Part shown: one piece after another, positions 1-13,036 of the stretch
Position numbering within the stretch: the stretch's first letter is position 1
How the letters are laid out: each line of letters opens with the position of its first letter
Assembly (NCBI GenBank): GCA_011033025.1
Contig: WFMF01000016.1
Location: 310,001-374,000, forward strand
DNA length: 64,000 bases
Direction: 5' to 3'
Source of the DNA: Beroe forskalii
Lineage: Eukaryota; Ctenophora; Nuda; Beroida; Beroidae
Translations under genes and position numbers: made by a program
The notes under the pieces: generated by a model
Told to the model about the DNA's origin: nothing
The model's input: only the letters and a program-made list of their open reading frames with translations
The model's database searches: none

Positions 1-118
1 TTTCAGCACCATTTTTGAAACTTACTCAACATTTTCATAAATTTTTCCAAAGTTGAAACATAATCAATTTTAAAGTATTTACACTGTCCATTTTCTTCAT
101 TTTCTACTCAAAAAGGTG

Positions 119-260
119 GGGGGTTAAGCCATGATTACGTAATATTCTCCTCAAGAGAGGGAGGTTGGGCTTTGATTACGTTTGATTACGAGAGTACGAG
201 GGGGAGGGAGGGGGGTTGAAAATGGCCAAAAATTGATTACGTAATATGTGAACGATCCCT
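119..260. mobile_element. Remnant of PIF/Harbinger-like MITE (copy 1)
   Basis: The right end reads GATTACGTAATATGTGAAC followed by GATCCC, which matches the right terminal inverted repeat of the better preserved copy at 27776-27947. The interior has the same G-rich stretch and the words TGATTACG and GGCCAAAAA. The left terminal repeat is not recognisable beyond GATTACGTAATATTCTCC, so this copy is degenerate or a subfamily. A third copy lies at about 9395-9527. No coding capacity is seen. Confidence 0.55.
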
Positions 261-262
261 AT

Positions 263-3200
263 GCTAGAGTACACATGTATACAAAGTACATAAAGCTATA
301 AAGTAGTGGATCATTGAAAAATAATCACAGTATACAAAAGTATCTAAATATTCTTGATATTTTAAGTGTCCAGCTTATAACATGGTTTTCCGAACTTTGG
401 TATCAACAACCAACATTGATCTATTGATAGATTTCGCAAAATTTAGTAAGAACTGCCAACTAACAAAAATTGAACTGGTACAAAATAAGATAATAGAATC
501 AGATCGCAAATAAAGTGTTTTTTTAAAGAAAGGTTATTGTATCTTTGTTAGTCTTTGCAGATAGCAAGCAACACGAATTGTATGTAATTGCATCTTGCAA
601 ATTGCCGTTTTAAAGAAGCAAAGATTAACTCAATAACATCATGATGCTCTAATATAGTAATATTGCTCCGTGTAACGGTGTAAGTGATGAATATTTAAAT
701 TATGATGACCATTTCTCATAATATTTCAAAATTCTAAGAAGTTTTAACAACTCAATCGTTTTATGGGAAAAACTGCTTAGTCAAAAGACAATAATAGCAT
801 ATTGCATAAAGCTACTCAGAGTACACGACAGAATGAATTTTGGCAAAACATTCAATGAAAAGTCTGCTTACAAAAACAATAAAGCTAAGTATACAATTTA
901 TATGGAAAATGTTGTTCCAAGTGAAGTTTGGACACTCAAAAGGATAGGGCGGCATGTAAACAATATGAAATATCATGTGCCTTGTGCCAGTACACGGCAC
1001 GGACTTGAGCGCACAATGTTATTAAACAAGATGTACATGATATAATACACTTTCTTTTCCTTAAAAATAATTAATGTAATCCGGGGATTCGGATGCCTTC
1101 TCATGTTACCGAAATAATACTGATATGTTTCAATTCTACGAATCATCCGCTCATTAATATGTTACTTTCGCAAAATTATGTAAATACAAGTTTCGATGAA
1201 TAATGAATATACATGATTGTACTGAAATGGGATCATATTGTTCAGAAAGTCATCATGCATAAATATTGATTTGATTAAATCAAAACTCGACGACTAAGCT
1301 TTTAATAAAAGATTAAAAATGGGCACAAAGATATAACCATAATCACATAACGTTCTTCATAAGTTTATTATTGATTTTCTGTAATTTTGTGATGGAAATT
1401 GAAATTGTGGACGTAGAAATTTGATGGTGTATTCTGGTCCAAACTGGTATTGTAACTTCATCATCTTGTCTCCTGGATGCTACACACATTTTTACACTGC
1501 CTCCAAAGTGCTTTGTTTTGTCAAACAAAACAAAGGAAGCGATTTCACATTGTGAACTTCATTTAACCCTTTCAAGAAGGAGAGAGCTAATTACTTAATT
1601 AAATCTATTGTTTTACTGGTTTTTGTGCACATTTTGAAACCACGGTTAGTAAATCCACAGTTCTAGGCAATTTGTGTAAAACTAGTGTTATAGCAGCGTC
1701 AAGCTGACATGGAAAATACTTGCCCATATTTCACATCCGACTTGAGACGCCAGGTCAGTTTTAACTTTTAAGTTTAGATGTGGCTGCCTGTACGAGGGTG
1801 GAATATGGCTTAATGTGAGCTCTCCATAAGGCAGGTAATAGTAAAAGTACTGGATAATTACTGTTCTATTGCACAATTACAGTCTCGTCATCACTCAAGT
1901 ACCTACTCATTACTCATGTATTCTGTATCAAATGATCCCTGATGGCTGCTATCTATTATTTGATGTCTAAAAGTTTAAATCACGGCAGTCTAAAATTCTT
2001 CAGGAAAACTTTTTAAGTATGGATGGAAAATCTTTCATCTCCTCTCCACAATCAATTAAAAGTCAAGTAGCAAATAAGATATCAAACCCTTCTCCCCAGT
2101 TCCCTTTAAACTTTTAAATACTTAAATGTAACCGATGTAACCCTCTTGATTTAATGACTTGAAATACAATGAAAAGATGAAAAGATGTTTTAATACCGTA
2201 TCAGTTTCTGTTATAGTACGAAAACACGTATTTCTTTTTTCTTTTTTGGTTTTATCAACCAAAAACTACATTGCAGAAGTGCTTTTCTGTGATGGGCCCG
2301 TATACAATGTAAGTCATTGTGAGTTGCAAGTAAGTCTCTATTGTGAGTAGCAAAAAAGTGTATGTAAATAAGTGTATCAACTATCAGTTAGTAACATGAA
2401 GGGTAAAGGAATACATGAAGCTTTTTTTCAAAATACTAGGCTACTGGCTATGTTTTTTATAGACAGTTTCTCATTAAACGAACTGAGTGTAGGTAAGTGT
2501 ATCATTGCAGGTTGCAGTACGCAAGTCATAAGCGTGTTTTGAGATAGTATACAAGAGTAAGTACTGGTGTATCTGAGTATCTCCTGAGTAGCTACTGATG
2601 GTATACCTACTGATGGCTTTCTGATGTACCTACATGATAGTAAATCAGAGACTTTTCCCTTCTTGACAAATGCTGCAACGAGGACCTACTGTACCTACCA
2701 ATTTCGTACTAGCATCTGCTACCTACAAGACGATGGAAATCAGCGTACTTCAGTGTTAGTTACACCCGTGATTCATGCATCCATGCGGCCATTCGTGTGC
2801 ATGAAAAATCCAATGTAATAATGTAGATCTAATGGCGCAATTTCATAATAAGATAATATGAGACAAATGTGGCGTAATTAACATACACCGATCTATATGC
2901 TGAGCTTATTATTATAAGATTATAGAAGCGCACAAATAAATATGAAAAGAAAGAGAGAGAAGTTTGAATTATTTTGAGATATGACTACAATCTGTCAGTC
3001 TAGTTCTGTACTTGTGTACTTCAATCTAAATGATTTAGTGGTGACAATGACGGAATTAACTCTATAACTGTAGGAGATATATTTTGGTTCTTATTGTTGG
3101 ACGAAGTGCAACCGAATGTTACATGTTTGATTTTTCTATGTATGTATTCACAATATGCACCGACACGATGGCCTATTTTGGGTAAGCAAAGTTTCGCATT

Positions 3201-4180
3201 GAATAATATACTCATATGTTAAAAGTGAGCTAACCTTACAAAAATTTGTAAATGATAAAATAAGTACCTACATACTTACATAGTACATACTTATCTTAAC
3301 ACTTTAATAATAATTATATATGTATGTACTTACATGTTAGTAAGTTTATGAATAAATTCTCAAGGTCAAAGCACTGATATACAAGCTGTACAATGTACAC
3401 GCTTACTTACTTAGGATGCATAACGAGTTTACTGTGTACAAAGTTACTGTGTGTTCACAATTCGAGTTTACTCTGTTCACACTACATGTTTGCTGCAGTA
3501 TTACGTGAATCAAAGTACAAAATATTTACTTTGTATAAAGTAATACTTAACTGTGTTCACAGTACAATTTTGCTGTGTGCACTGTGCAATTTATTATTGA
3601 CACGTAGTAAAAACGAAATCCAATAATCGACACATGAGATCAGGATGTGAAGAAACTGTGAATCATCAGCAGTTACCTTGCAGTAGGTATTCCCTTGTCA
3701 AAATGCTATGCTGATCTCTTTACAGATTGCCAGTCGGCTGATGCTAACCTGTGCCTTTCACAGCACAAATACCTATCTTTACTTAACTATTCAAGGAGTA
3801 CACTGTAAAGCTGTAAACAGTACAAGCATTGTGTACCGCATGATCAGTGCATCATTTATTTATATCGAGTGTGTGTACTGCTATTTTGTACTAAAGGTGG
3901 CTATGTGTATATGAGCAATTAAAAGTGGTAACTGGTCTATTTTCCCCATTTAGCATTTCATCTTAGGAGCTTAGGCCGGTTTCGGATACTCAATACACGT
4001 GGCACCCCACTGAAAAGATGTACATTTAATAACCTCGTGCTACTTACGTGTGTGATAAAGAGGTCCACTGCACCACTGATACTCTGGAAGTGCAATTGAT
4101 ATATCTGCATACTTGGTACCCAATACCCACACCTTGCTCCTTTATTTCGTATGATCAACTCATTACTCAATTTTCTCTTG
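263..4180. other. AT-rich non-coding stretch
   Basis: I see no gene, RNA gene or clear repeat element here. All open frames are under 90 codons, have no splice-consistent neighbours and show no familiar motif. Many GTAC/TACCTAC-rich words occur at 2500-3900 without a regular period. It may be the downstream flank of LRRC43 or old transposon sequence. Confidence 0.5.
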
Positions 4181-4185
4181 CCGGG

Positions 4186-4745
4186 GGGAGGGGGGTGTCA
4201 CTGTCCCAGCTGTCCCAAACTCAAGAAAAAGTGGATTGGGACATGGACAATTGGAAAAATTGGGACGAATGGGACATTTGGGACAATTGGGACAAATGGG
4301 ACAGTTAAAATGGAACAAATGGGAGTCAAAAAGTGAATGTGGACTGGGACAATTGGGACATTTGGGAAAATTGGGACAGAGAAAATGGAACAAATGGGAC
4401 TCAAAAAAGTGAATGCAGACTGGGACAAATGGGACATTTGGGACATTTGGGACAATTGGGACAGAAGTGACAGAGACAACTGTAGCTCAAATAGTTGTGT
4501 TTTTTGGCTAGGGACGTGGGAACATAACCACTGCAAAGAACACAACCAAAATATGTATTTAGTATAGTAGTATGAATATAACTTTCATGTCAATGATAGA
4601 AAAACTTGTATCAATGTAAAAAATGAAAAATGACTGATTTTTTCAACTTTTTGTTTGTCCCAATTGTCCTAAATGTCCCAATTGTCCCAAAAACCAGTCC
4701 CAAACTCAAAAAAAGTAAATTGGGACAAGGACACTCTCCAACCCC
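4186..4745. mobile_element. TIR element carrying a TGGGACAAnT minisatellite (copy 1)
   Basis: The element begins with a G-run and TGTCACTGTCCCA and ends with the inverse, TTGGGACAAGGACACTCTCC followed by a C-run. Both ends carry CCCAAACTCA beside the array. The interior holds about 25 units of TGGGACAATT/TGGGACAAAT/TGGGACATTT plus a unique AT-rich block around 4490-4660. Homologous copies lie at about 29586-29720 (short) and 46285-46848 (nested in a TTAA element). Open frames here (for example 4198-4545, minus) are by-products of the array. No transposase is present, so it is non-autonomous. Confidence 0.7.
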
Positions 4746-5630
4746 CCTTGCCACCTGCTGATGTACCAATCCCGTGCAGATTACTACCTTATTATTTTAA
4801 TAAGCGTATAACTGGTCGTGGTACTATACACTAATCTAACGCCACAGAACTGATACTGTTGCACTAATTGCACTCGGCTCACACCTCGTGCCAATTAGTG
4901 TACTAATGTTGATATTCGTTTTTATTATTATTTTATATTATTATTCAGATTATTATATTTTCCCTTATATCCCTTTGCTTTGATATAGTTATTCCCCCGT
5001 GAATATAACTTTCCCTTATATCTGAATATAAACTCAACATACTCTTCCTTCCTAGGCTAGATGGTTCTTTACCCCTGATAACTGACTCTCACTTGGTTTC
5101 TGGGTTCCGGTATACTTCCACTATAAATATCTCAACTAATCAACACACAGCTTCTCCTCGGGTGATTAGTAAATTAATTAGCAATCGGCTTCACCTCCTG
5201 CAATAAATGGACGAGGTGATCATGGGCTCTAGCTCAGCAGACTCCTTGGCTTCAAATATTCAATGTTGCAGCGTTTTTGGATATCTCTATCAATACAAAA
5301 ACAATATTTTTATTGCTGGAACTACACATGCACTATGCAGTGAACTGTCATGTATTCAAGCATAGTGCCTACTTCCAATATTCATCCTACTTAATGGTGT
5401 ATTTTTTATCTACCTACTACAGTACAGAGTATACGCTAATTTATCTGATGCGGCATTTCCATTTTCCTTTAATTTACCGCGTTTCGAAGCCCATTCGAAG
5501 AAATGTCCACTTAATTGCGCGCGGTCACACTAAATATAAATTTTCACGTAGGCCACAAAATTATTTTAAAGCGTTTTAGCACTCACCGTGCTTTAAGTGA
5601 CGCGGCGCGCGTGCGTACATTTAGTGAATG
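4746..5630. other. Non-coding stretch between repeat elements
   Basis: No gene is supported. A 100-codon open frame at 5277-5579 has no motif and no splice context. From about 5500 the sequence becomes rich in CpG (GCGCGCGG, GACGCGGCGCGCG), which leads into the palindromic element that follows and is probably part of it. Confidence 0.45.
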
Positions 5631-5643
5631 CGTTCGCAGGGTG

Positions 5644-5680
5644 GATTCGATCGAACAATCATTGATTGTTCGATCGAATC
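5644..5680. repeat. Perfect 18-bp palindrome with 1-nt centre
   Basis: The arms GATTCGATCGAACAATCA and TGATTGTTCGATCGAATC are exact reverse complements around a single T. It belongs to the nested palindromic block of 5.6-6.6 kb. Confidence 0.9.
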
Positions 5681-5749
5681 GGCCCTGTGCACGCATTCAA
5701 TTTGAAGCAATTGTAGCTTTGTGACCACTATCGTTTCAAAACGATTATT

Positions 5750-5823
5750 GTTTTGAAACGGCAATCGTTTGACGTTTTGGAGTCGAATCGCTCCAAAACG
5801 TCAAACGATTGCCGTTTCAAAAC
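5750..5823. repeat. Perfect 33-bp inverted repeat
   Basis: The left arm 5750-5782 begins GTTTTGAAACGGCAATCG and the right arm 5791-5823 is its exact reverse complement. The 8-nt spacer is TCGAATCG. This would form a very stable cruciform or hairpin. Confidence 0.9.
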
Positions 5824-5826
5824 AAT

Positions 5827-6249
5827 TACCTTTAATTGGCCTTTATTTAGCCGGCCTTTTTTTAACCGGCCCCTTGGACAAAAATCTAATCTTTTTTGAA
5901 CCGTTTAAACCGGCCCCTTGGACAAAAATTTTTCTATCGGTTACCAGATCAAGTATTTCATGCTCTAAAATGACCAATAAAACCCATTTATACTTAGTAA
6001 ATTGCATCTAAAGACCCAAATACCGATCTTATTTGATGATACAGGTCATTATCGTGTCATATAATGACGTTCAAGAGAATTTGACACTGTATACTTCAAG
6101 TCAAAAAAGTTAATCCTTTGACCTACATTGACTGGCCTTTAATTTGACCGGCCCCACTTTAACCGGCCTTTTTTTAACCGGCCCTTTGGACAAAAATCTC
6201 AAAGTCGTTTTTGTCCTTAAGAGCCGGTTAAATAAAGGCCAATTAGGTA
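5827..6249. mobile_element. TIR element with AACCGGCCC/TTGGACAAAAAT direct repeats
   Basis: The left end TACCTTTAATTGGCCTTTAT and the right end CCAATTAGGTA, preceded by TTAAATAAAGG, are inverted with a small gap. The interior repeats AACCGGCCC(C)TTGGACAAAAAT three times near the ends (about 5865, 5910, 6175). It sits inside the larger foldback at 5697-6298, so it is the younger insertion. No transposase frame is seen. Confidence 0.55.
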
Positions 6250-6619
6250 TAGTATCTTTTTGAAACGATGGTGGTCACGGGGCTACAATTGCTTCAAAGT
6301 GATTGTCGTCTCAACACGTTTAACGTTTCAAAACCGACATCGCACGATAGATCATGATCTAACTTAAATTGCAGTAGTGACGTCGCTTCAAACTTTCTCG
6401 TATTCATTTTCAAAACAATTATCGTTTCAAAATGATTATCATTTCTTTTTCAAAACGATTATCGTTTCAAAACAATCATCGCACGATAATTGTCGATTTA
6501 AGAACGATATTCATTTCAAAACGATCATTTCATAACAATAATCGTTTGAAAACGATAATTGCCTCGAAACGGTAATCGTTCAAAATTAATTCGCGCAATT
6601 CGCGAATTAATTGATTAAA

Positions 6620-7433
6620 TCGCGCCAACACAGTGGACGCCAGTAAAATCACAAATGAAACAAATGTGTCTAATGTTTTGAATAACTTTCAGTGACATCG
6701 GTTCAGACTGTTTTTGATTAAAAAAGCATTTTCACGAAATTGCGAGAAATTAGTAATACTTGACAAAGAGTTAAATTAATGAAAAGAAAAAGTTTCAACT
6801 GCTTATGCTTGAGAAAAATTTTCATTGGAATTTAATTATTATTATCCTTACTGCATGCTCTGAATTTTAGTTATATTACAAAATGGGATATTTACAGATA
6901 CAACTGATAATGCATATAAAAATAATCCTTCATCCTATATTTATATTCTATCACTATAATACATATCTGGTAAATGTCTTATGACCTTTTCAAATTCAAT
7001 CACGGAGTACTCGGTACGACGCCGCGCTTGAGTTGTGCTTTTTGCACGGAAATGTAGCAAAGCATATTCAGTTTCACGTATAGAAAGTACCACGGTAACC
7101 TAACTGTAAGCATGAGTAGTCGCCGGTGGCGCTGAGGGATTCAGCTAAGAGGCGTAGGATCCCCAACGAAAGTAGCACAAATAATGCAAAACTTATGAGA
7201 TTTAAACATTGTGTACAGAGTACACCAGGGGAAGGGATTTTACGTGGGGTTTAATGATATTCAAACTAAGTTTGATTTACTTTACTCGAGAGTCGAGGAA
7301 TATCAATTATAGCATTCGCTATCATAACCATTTAACATAGCAAAAACTCTCAGTATCGACTCTATATTCTGCCCCCAAACAAGATATAAAATCACATCCC
7401 TATGCTGACCAAGGCGAAGATCTGGTCTATTCT
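6620..7433. other. Non-coding stretch downstream of LRRC43
   Basis: This holds the 3' flank and presumably the 3' UTR of LRRC43, which is transcribed leftward and stops at 7434. No coding frame over 60 codons and no clear repeat are visible. Confidence 0.45.
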
Positions 7434-10400
7434 TCAGTTGGCGTCATCACTGCGCCACCGATTACAATCCTCCACACTGGCCCACTTAACCCGATCCACC
7501 TTGTACTCCAGTCTGAGTGGCTCGGGTGGCGTGGTGGGCACTGGAGTTGGCACTGCTTTCTTCTTGCCGCCGCCAGCCGCTGCGCCCTTCTTCCCGCCCT
7601 TCCCTTTGGCGCTGGCGCCGCTCTGCCTGCCGTCGTCTGCTGGGGTGGTGGCTGGCGGCTTCTCGGTCACAACGCACTCCATCTTGTGGGAAATTTCCGT
7701 GCCTGAGGGAGGAGGGTGCTTGAGAAGGGGCGAAATCGTGCTTAGAGGCTCACTGAGCCAGTCGGAAAAATTTCGAAAGGAATGAAATTCAAATTGCAAA
7801 TCAATGACTTCTATATCAGACCACACAAAGACATTTAACTTACTGTCAATGAGATCGCTGATGTCTACTTTGATGTGGGCGATGTCAGAGAAGGAAGCTT
7901 CCCCATCCACCCATTTCAGGATGTTTCCATCCTTGTCTTTTATTGGCTTAACGGCTGGGTCCTCTTTCTTCTTTTTCTTGTCGTCTTTACCACCTGAAAG
8001 TGTATATTGTAATTTGGATGATCATGAATTAAGAAAACGGAAACTTCTTCACGGACCGTGATATACAAAAAAAGGTGTCAATATATAGACCAATCTATAA
8101 AACTATAGCTTCAATCATCCGATACAAAATTGTGAACAATATATGAATATGGACGTATCAAATCACAGCACTTCTGTACTGTTTGTAGATTAAAATAACT
8201 ATAAATCGGAACAGCTATTAGTGTACATGAATCACATACACTATTTTCCGAGGGGGGGGGGGCGCAGCCTCTACGGCCCGCTCCTGTCTACGGGCGTGTA
8301 TATGATAAGGCTACATAATATCAATACAATGTACCTTTCTTCTTGTTGGTGGGAGTGGGGGTGGGTGAGGCAGGAGCATCGGGAGGGGCGATGGTGGTGA
8401 AGCTCTCCACTACCTTCTCCACCACAGTAAACTGCAGCTTCTCACTCAGGAAGTTCTGTAACTCCAACAAGTTCGAACACCTGACATGTGTAGGAGGTTG
8501 GTGGTGTTTTTACAGGGGAAAGGAGGGTGTGAGGGCGGACAGAGGAAGAGGAGATGGGGGAATCGTAAGATAATAAGAGACATGGGGTTATTTCACAAAG
8601 CATCTGTAATCAGTAAGAAAGTGGGAAGTCTGCGCATACCTAACAATGATCTGGTTGAGGTAGCTGAGGGTGTTTTCCTCCCAAGGCAGGGCACCGCTTT
8701 CCAAAACACGCGTTTTACCAGACACATCTGTCGCTTCAAGTTCACACGGATCTGTGAAAAAAGAGAATATTAACAGTTAGAAATCAAATCTACGAACAAC
8801 TGTATTAGCAGTCTAAAGTATGTCAAACGTCTTTGGTAAATGTGAAGTAAGTCTTTATGGTCTGAGTCAAATGATGGTCTGAGTCAAATGATGGGTCCGA
8901 TGACTGCTGGCTAATGACAGAGTAATTACCTTCGGTTTCCTTGGTGACATTGTTGATTTCCATGGATACAGGGGTGTGCGGGGGTTCCATAACAACGCTA
9001 TTCACTACACCAGCGGGTGGGGTAGGGGGAGGCACAGCCGAATGCTCAGCAGAGACACTAGCAGCAGGAGGCTCAGCAGAAGGAGCTGCAGTACCAGCAG
9101 CAGCAGTGCTGGGTTGAGGAGGGGGTGAGGGAGAGTCCGAGAGGAAGTCAAACCTGATCAGGTAGCTGTACTTCTTCTGAACAGGATACACACACGCTCC
9201 CTCGTCTATGGGCTGAAACAGACTACCTTAATGAAGTGTCTCAAGGAAATTATAAATGCGGTGTATTTCTTGCTGGATCAAACTACTAGTGGTAGTAAAA
9301 TGGCATTCTGAGTTTTGAGTCGTGGCCAATTTGGGCTAAAATGGAATTTTTGGACCATAAATGACCCAGAAAACCCAAAAATATGATCGACAACTGCTCG
9401 GTTATGATAACGTAATATTCTCCTCAAGATGGAGGGGGACTTTGATAACGTTTGATTACAGGGGGAAGGAAGGGGGGGGGGGTTGAATTTATGGCAAAAA
9501 ATTTATCACGTAATATGTGAACGGTCCCAAATGAAGAAAATGAACTCCAAACCTCGTTATCAGGAGGTTTCCTGAGGTTTTCCATGACAGGGAAACTGAC
9601 ACAGAAGATGGCCTGGTCCCACGGTACGTCTGACTCGGAGATGTTGCAGAAGTGAAGTCTGTCATCGTCACTGATTGACACGTCGTCCAGGATCTGGAGG
9701 TCTGGCATCAGGTCCAAGGTACACCCGGTATACCCTGGTGCTAGCTGAAAGGGGTGTTTAATGTTTATAGGACATGAGTGTTGAATCATAACACTTTGAT
9801 AATTTGTATCCCATATAATTTGAGGTTTGAAGGTGTCATGAGATCATAAGCATCGTGAATGATAGTTCTAAGTACCCACAGTGACAGGGTTGCTCATGAG
9901 GGAGAGGTTTCTGAGGGAAGGAAGGAGGGAAAGGCAGTCCAGAGTGGAACGTAGACTGCTGATCTTGTTGTTAGACAAGTCCAGTGATAGCAGGTTCGGC
10001 CTGTGACAACACAAAGATCGGATTTATTTCTATGAATTAAGCATGTTTTTTGCTTCTAAATTCATAGCGGTCAGCTGGAGAAGTAAACTAATAAAATCAT
10101 CCGGACTTACTTTGGATTTTACTCCATTCTTCAAATGAACAGATGGCTGGATGTCAAAAAGGCATTCCAGGAGTCAAACTGTACGGATGAATTCACTTAT
10201 TGATAAGATCATTGATAACAGTAAGTAGTACCAGGGCTGAGAGCACACTGGCCACTCTACCACGCCACTCACCAGACGTAGGGGTTGATATAGGAGGAGA
10301 TGTCAGAGAGTTGGTTGTACCCCACCCCTAGGTGTTGTAGGTTGGGGGGAGGACTCACAGTCAGCTCCTCTAACTCCTCTAACTTGTTAGCTACCAGGTG

Positions 10401-13036
10401 CAGAGACTAAACCCGGGGGAGAGGGGATAAGAAATCATGGAAGGAAGGTACTAAGATACAGCAAACATGGAATTTTGCAATGTGCATTTCGTAATGAAGA
10501 GATGTGTGATAAAACAGAATCAGAGAGTTCCTTAAGAACGCCGTCCTACCTTGAGTGACCTGGGTAGATGTGACCCATTGATACTGGTTAGAGAGTTCCC
10601 AGTTAAACTCAACTCCTCCAAGTTAGTGAATCTAAGCAAACCTCTGTCTACTTCATTGATCTGAAAAAGAGGGATCAGAGCTAGTTTGAGACGGCATTTT
10701 AACAGGTAGATTAAAATCGGTTTTTAAACACAAGCAAAGGAAATGGGACACAAAGGATACTGAGGAAAGTTCACACGAGCTGTACAATAATATCCCACAT
10801 TTCTGTCGACGAGTCTTAGGGTTCGGAAGTGTTGGAAGATGAAGGACTCGGATATGATCTGAGGGTTCTGAACAGCAAGGTGTCGGAGTGAAGCTATGTC
10901 CTTGCTCCAGTCACTCTGCACGGAGAACACCTCGCTCTGTGCCAACTCCTCCAGTGATAGGAGCGTCTCCTGGTTCACTTCACCTGGGAGAGAACACAGT
11001 GAGATAGGAGGGTTTCCTTGTGTGTCCATTATTTGGACACAGTCTCCAAATTATTGGACACTGTCCAAATAATTTGAAGTCAAGTACGAAGACGTACTAC
11101 TCAACATAACAAGAGGGGTGATTGTTGAGGAGTGCTCGTCATTAAGTTCTAGTGATTCCTTATGTACCGGATCAAACCATGTGTTAAACAAATATAATAA
11201 ATCATTTCAAAAGAATGACGGATACACTGCTGCTGATCCTCCGAGTACCTTATCGGACATAATCACGGACCTAAAACTTCACGGAAATTAGTATAACGGA
11301 CATTAATATTTCCCTAGAGGTGCTTACTGCTCAGCGTGACTTTAACGTCCGTGATAATTATGTCCGGTAAGGTAACTCTTCATCATTTTACAATACCTTC
11401 CAAACCCAGAACAGGGAAAGTTTGCCGAGATAGGGCCCTGACTGCAGTGGTGCAGGAGACAAGATCACTTTTTGCCATAACAAAACATAAACTATACAAC
11501 CCTGGGCTGCGATTCAATAGTAATAAATATCTCACAACGACAATGTAATCATATAATGCTGGTGCTCCTCTCTAGACGCATATATAGTGTGTAGCGGTGC
11601 AGGAGGATATTTTAATTTTTTAAAGAGTGCTTGTTACAAATCTAGCTCTTGGAAGAGGAGATAGTGTGTGTGTTTAGACGGGGGCTCAACGATACGCTCC
11701 GGCCCATGTGCTCTGAGACGGCGCTTAGACAAAGTATAAAACAAAATATGTATCAAAAATACGGACTGCTTTCAATTCTCCTCCAGTATAAATTAATATT
11801 GGATGAAAAGTTCATTGACGGACATATTGTCAAAATGCCGGTGAAGAGTTTTCGAGTACATAATTAAATATAAAAGTATACACACAGAGAACACCATCTT
11901 TTGCACGCTACTAACTTTAGAAGGGGAGGTAGAAAATGTGTAAATATTATGCGTGCTTGAGAGAAAATAATATTACAACGACAGAGAAAATATCATATAC
12001 TCCTTCCACAGAACACTGCTCCACACTGCGCTATCTGTTATACACTATTGAGAATTCTTCAACTTCTATATTGTATAGCGGAGGCTTACATACTCACTTT
12101 CTCATAACGAGATACAATCATTTATAACAAAATCCCGAGCAGTTAGTGGCACCTGCGTGTTCATATAAACAGATCATGTCATGAAACATGACCTGGAGTC
12201 TAAATAGCAATGGGCGCTAAGACGCATGTAGGGATCATAAATGCTCTTCAATAGAAACAAGCATTTCAATATGGGGGAAACCAACGGGGAATAAACAAAT
12301 TGGGAAATAAAAGGGTACAAGATTGTCCGACGCTGTCTGACCCCCTAAGAGAGAAATAGCAGTCATGAGGGTCCGCATGTAATAAGGTAATTAGACGGTA
12401 TGGGAATTCTCTCTCTAAGAGAGAACAGTCAGTGAGGGCCGACATGTCAGTGATTATATTGGAGGGGGTAAACGGTAGTAGGCGGTAGAAAATATGTAAT
12501 AGTGTATTGGTCAACAGACGGCTGACGGAAAATCTTAATTCAAGTCAATTCGAATGCTAATTTTACTGCTGAAAACAATTCACTCACTTTTCTCGACATA
12601 GCCTGGATCACGTTCTAATCGCTGCAAAGGATTGGGAAAGGTCAGCAAAAATTACTTGATAATGAGAAAATTGATAGTTCATGAATGTGATATCATAAAA
12701 CACCGCCTATAAATATTTTATTTGAATAAAAATTTCACTTTTTAAACCGAGGACAAGCTTACAGAGTACCCAAGTATTATTCATCTATCTAGATAGGTAA
12801 TTCATGCAGGAGAAACAAACCAACAAGGAAAACTAACAACTTATTTTAATCTAAAAACTACAGTAAAGACGTACCGTAGTTTGGACCCTCCATATCCCAG
12901 GGTTAAAAATGGCAACATAACTCATGGCACGACCACAGAAGAAGGAAAAACTCACCCAGTCACCAACTCCACACGGGAACTGGTTCAACTTCAATTTGTT
13001 CAAATCTCCATAAAAAGTTTCCAGGAAGGAACTCAT
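7434..13036 (-). CDS. LRRC43: Leucine-rich repeat-containing protein 43 (LRRC43), 11 exons, 652 aa
   Basis: Exons: 13036-12956, 12621-12588, 10983-10799, 10660-10550, 10406-10273, 10000-9880, 9744-9553, 9212-8930, 8751-8640, 8480-8335, 7993-7434. All introns are GT-AG, phases match at every junction, and the total is 1959 nt including TGA. That is close to the family length of about 650 aa. An N-terminal FPCGVGDW motif precedes about four LRRs (residues 100-235, motifs such as LEELSLTGNSL and LLSLDLSNNKI). The characteristic post-LRR sequence LDDVSISDDDRLHF follows. Then come a Pro/Ala-rich linker, the block LPWEENTLSYLNQ, a Lys-rich stretch and a C-terminal PEPLRLEYKV block. Recognition rests on order and similarity to vertebrate LRRC43, which is associated with motile cilia; its molecular role is poorly known. 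Intron 2 hosts a MITE at 11248-11372 and intron 7 another at 9395-9527. The ATG at 13036 is the first in the exon. Confidence 0.88.
9395..9527. mobile_element. PIF/Harbinger-like MITE (copy 2) in LRRC43 intron 7
   Basis: It shares with copy 1 the left sequence AACGTAATATTCTCCTCAAG, the G-rich interior and the right end CACGTAATATGTGAACGG followed by TCCC. It lies wholly inside the intron between exons ending at 9744-9553 and 9212-8930, so it should not affect the coding sequence. Confidence 0.6.
11248..11372. mobile_element. 125-bp MITE with TA target duplication in LRRC43 intron 2
   Basis: The left end CCTTATCGGACATAATCACG and the right end, whose complement begins CCTTACCGGACATAATTATC, form TIRs of about 28 bp with few differences. 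TA dinucleotides flank both ends (11246-11247 and 11373-11374), the mark of Tc1/mariner-type insertion. Nearly the whole element is inverted repeat, with no coding capacity. Confidence 0.75.

Larger units (their letters stand above)
5697..6298. mobile_element. Foldback element with nested inverted repeats
   Basis: The outer arms at 5697-5745 and 6257-6298 are inverted copies of a sequence containing TTTGAAGCAATTGTAGC and GTGACCAC and ending in ATCGTTTCAAA. Inside lie an 11-bp palindrome (5732-5760), a perfect 33-bp inverted repeat with an 8-nt centre (5750-5823), and a second TIR element (5827-6249). Beyond the right arm, 6300-6600 is an array of CGTTTCAAAACGAT-type words in both orientations. 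There is no open frame of note. It is probably a non-autonomous DNA transposon that has itself been invaded. Confidence 0.6.

Noticed and set aside
4198..4567. Long open frames on both strands in the TGGGACAA array
   Set aside because: They follow the repeat period, occur on both strands and differ between copies; they are repeat by-products.
7402..7785. 127-codon plus-strand ORF opposite the last LRRC43 exon
   Set aside because: It is antisense to a confirmed exon and its composition mirrors the Lys/Pro-rich region; a shadow frame.
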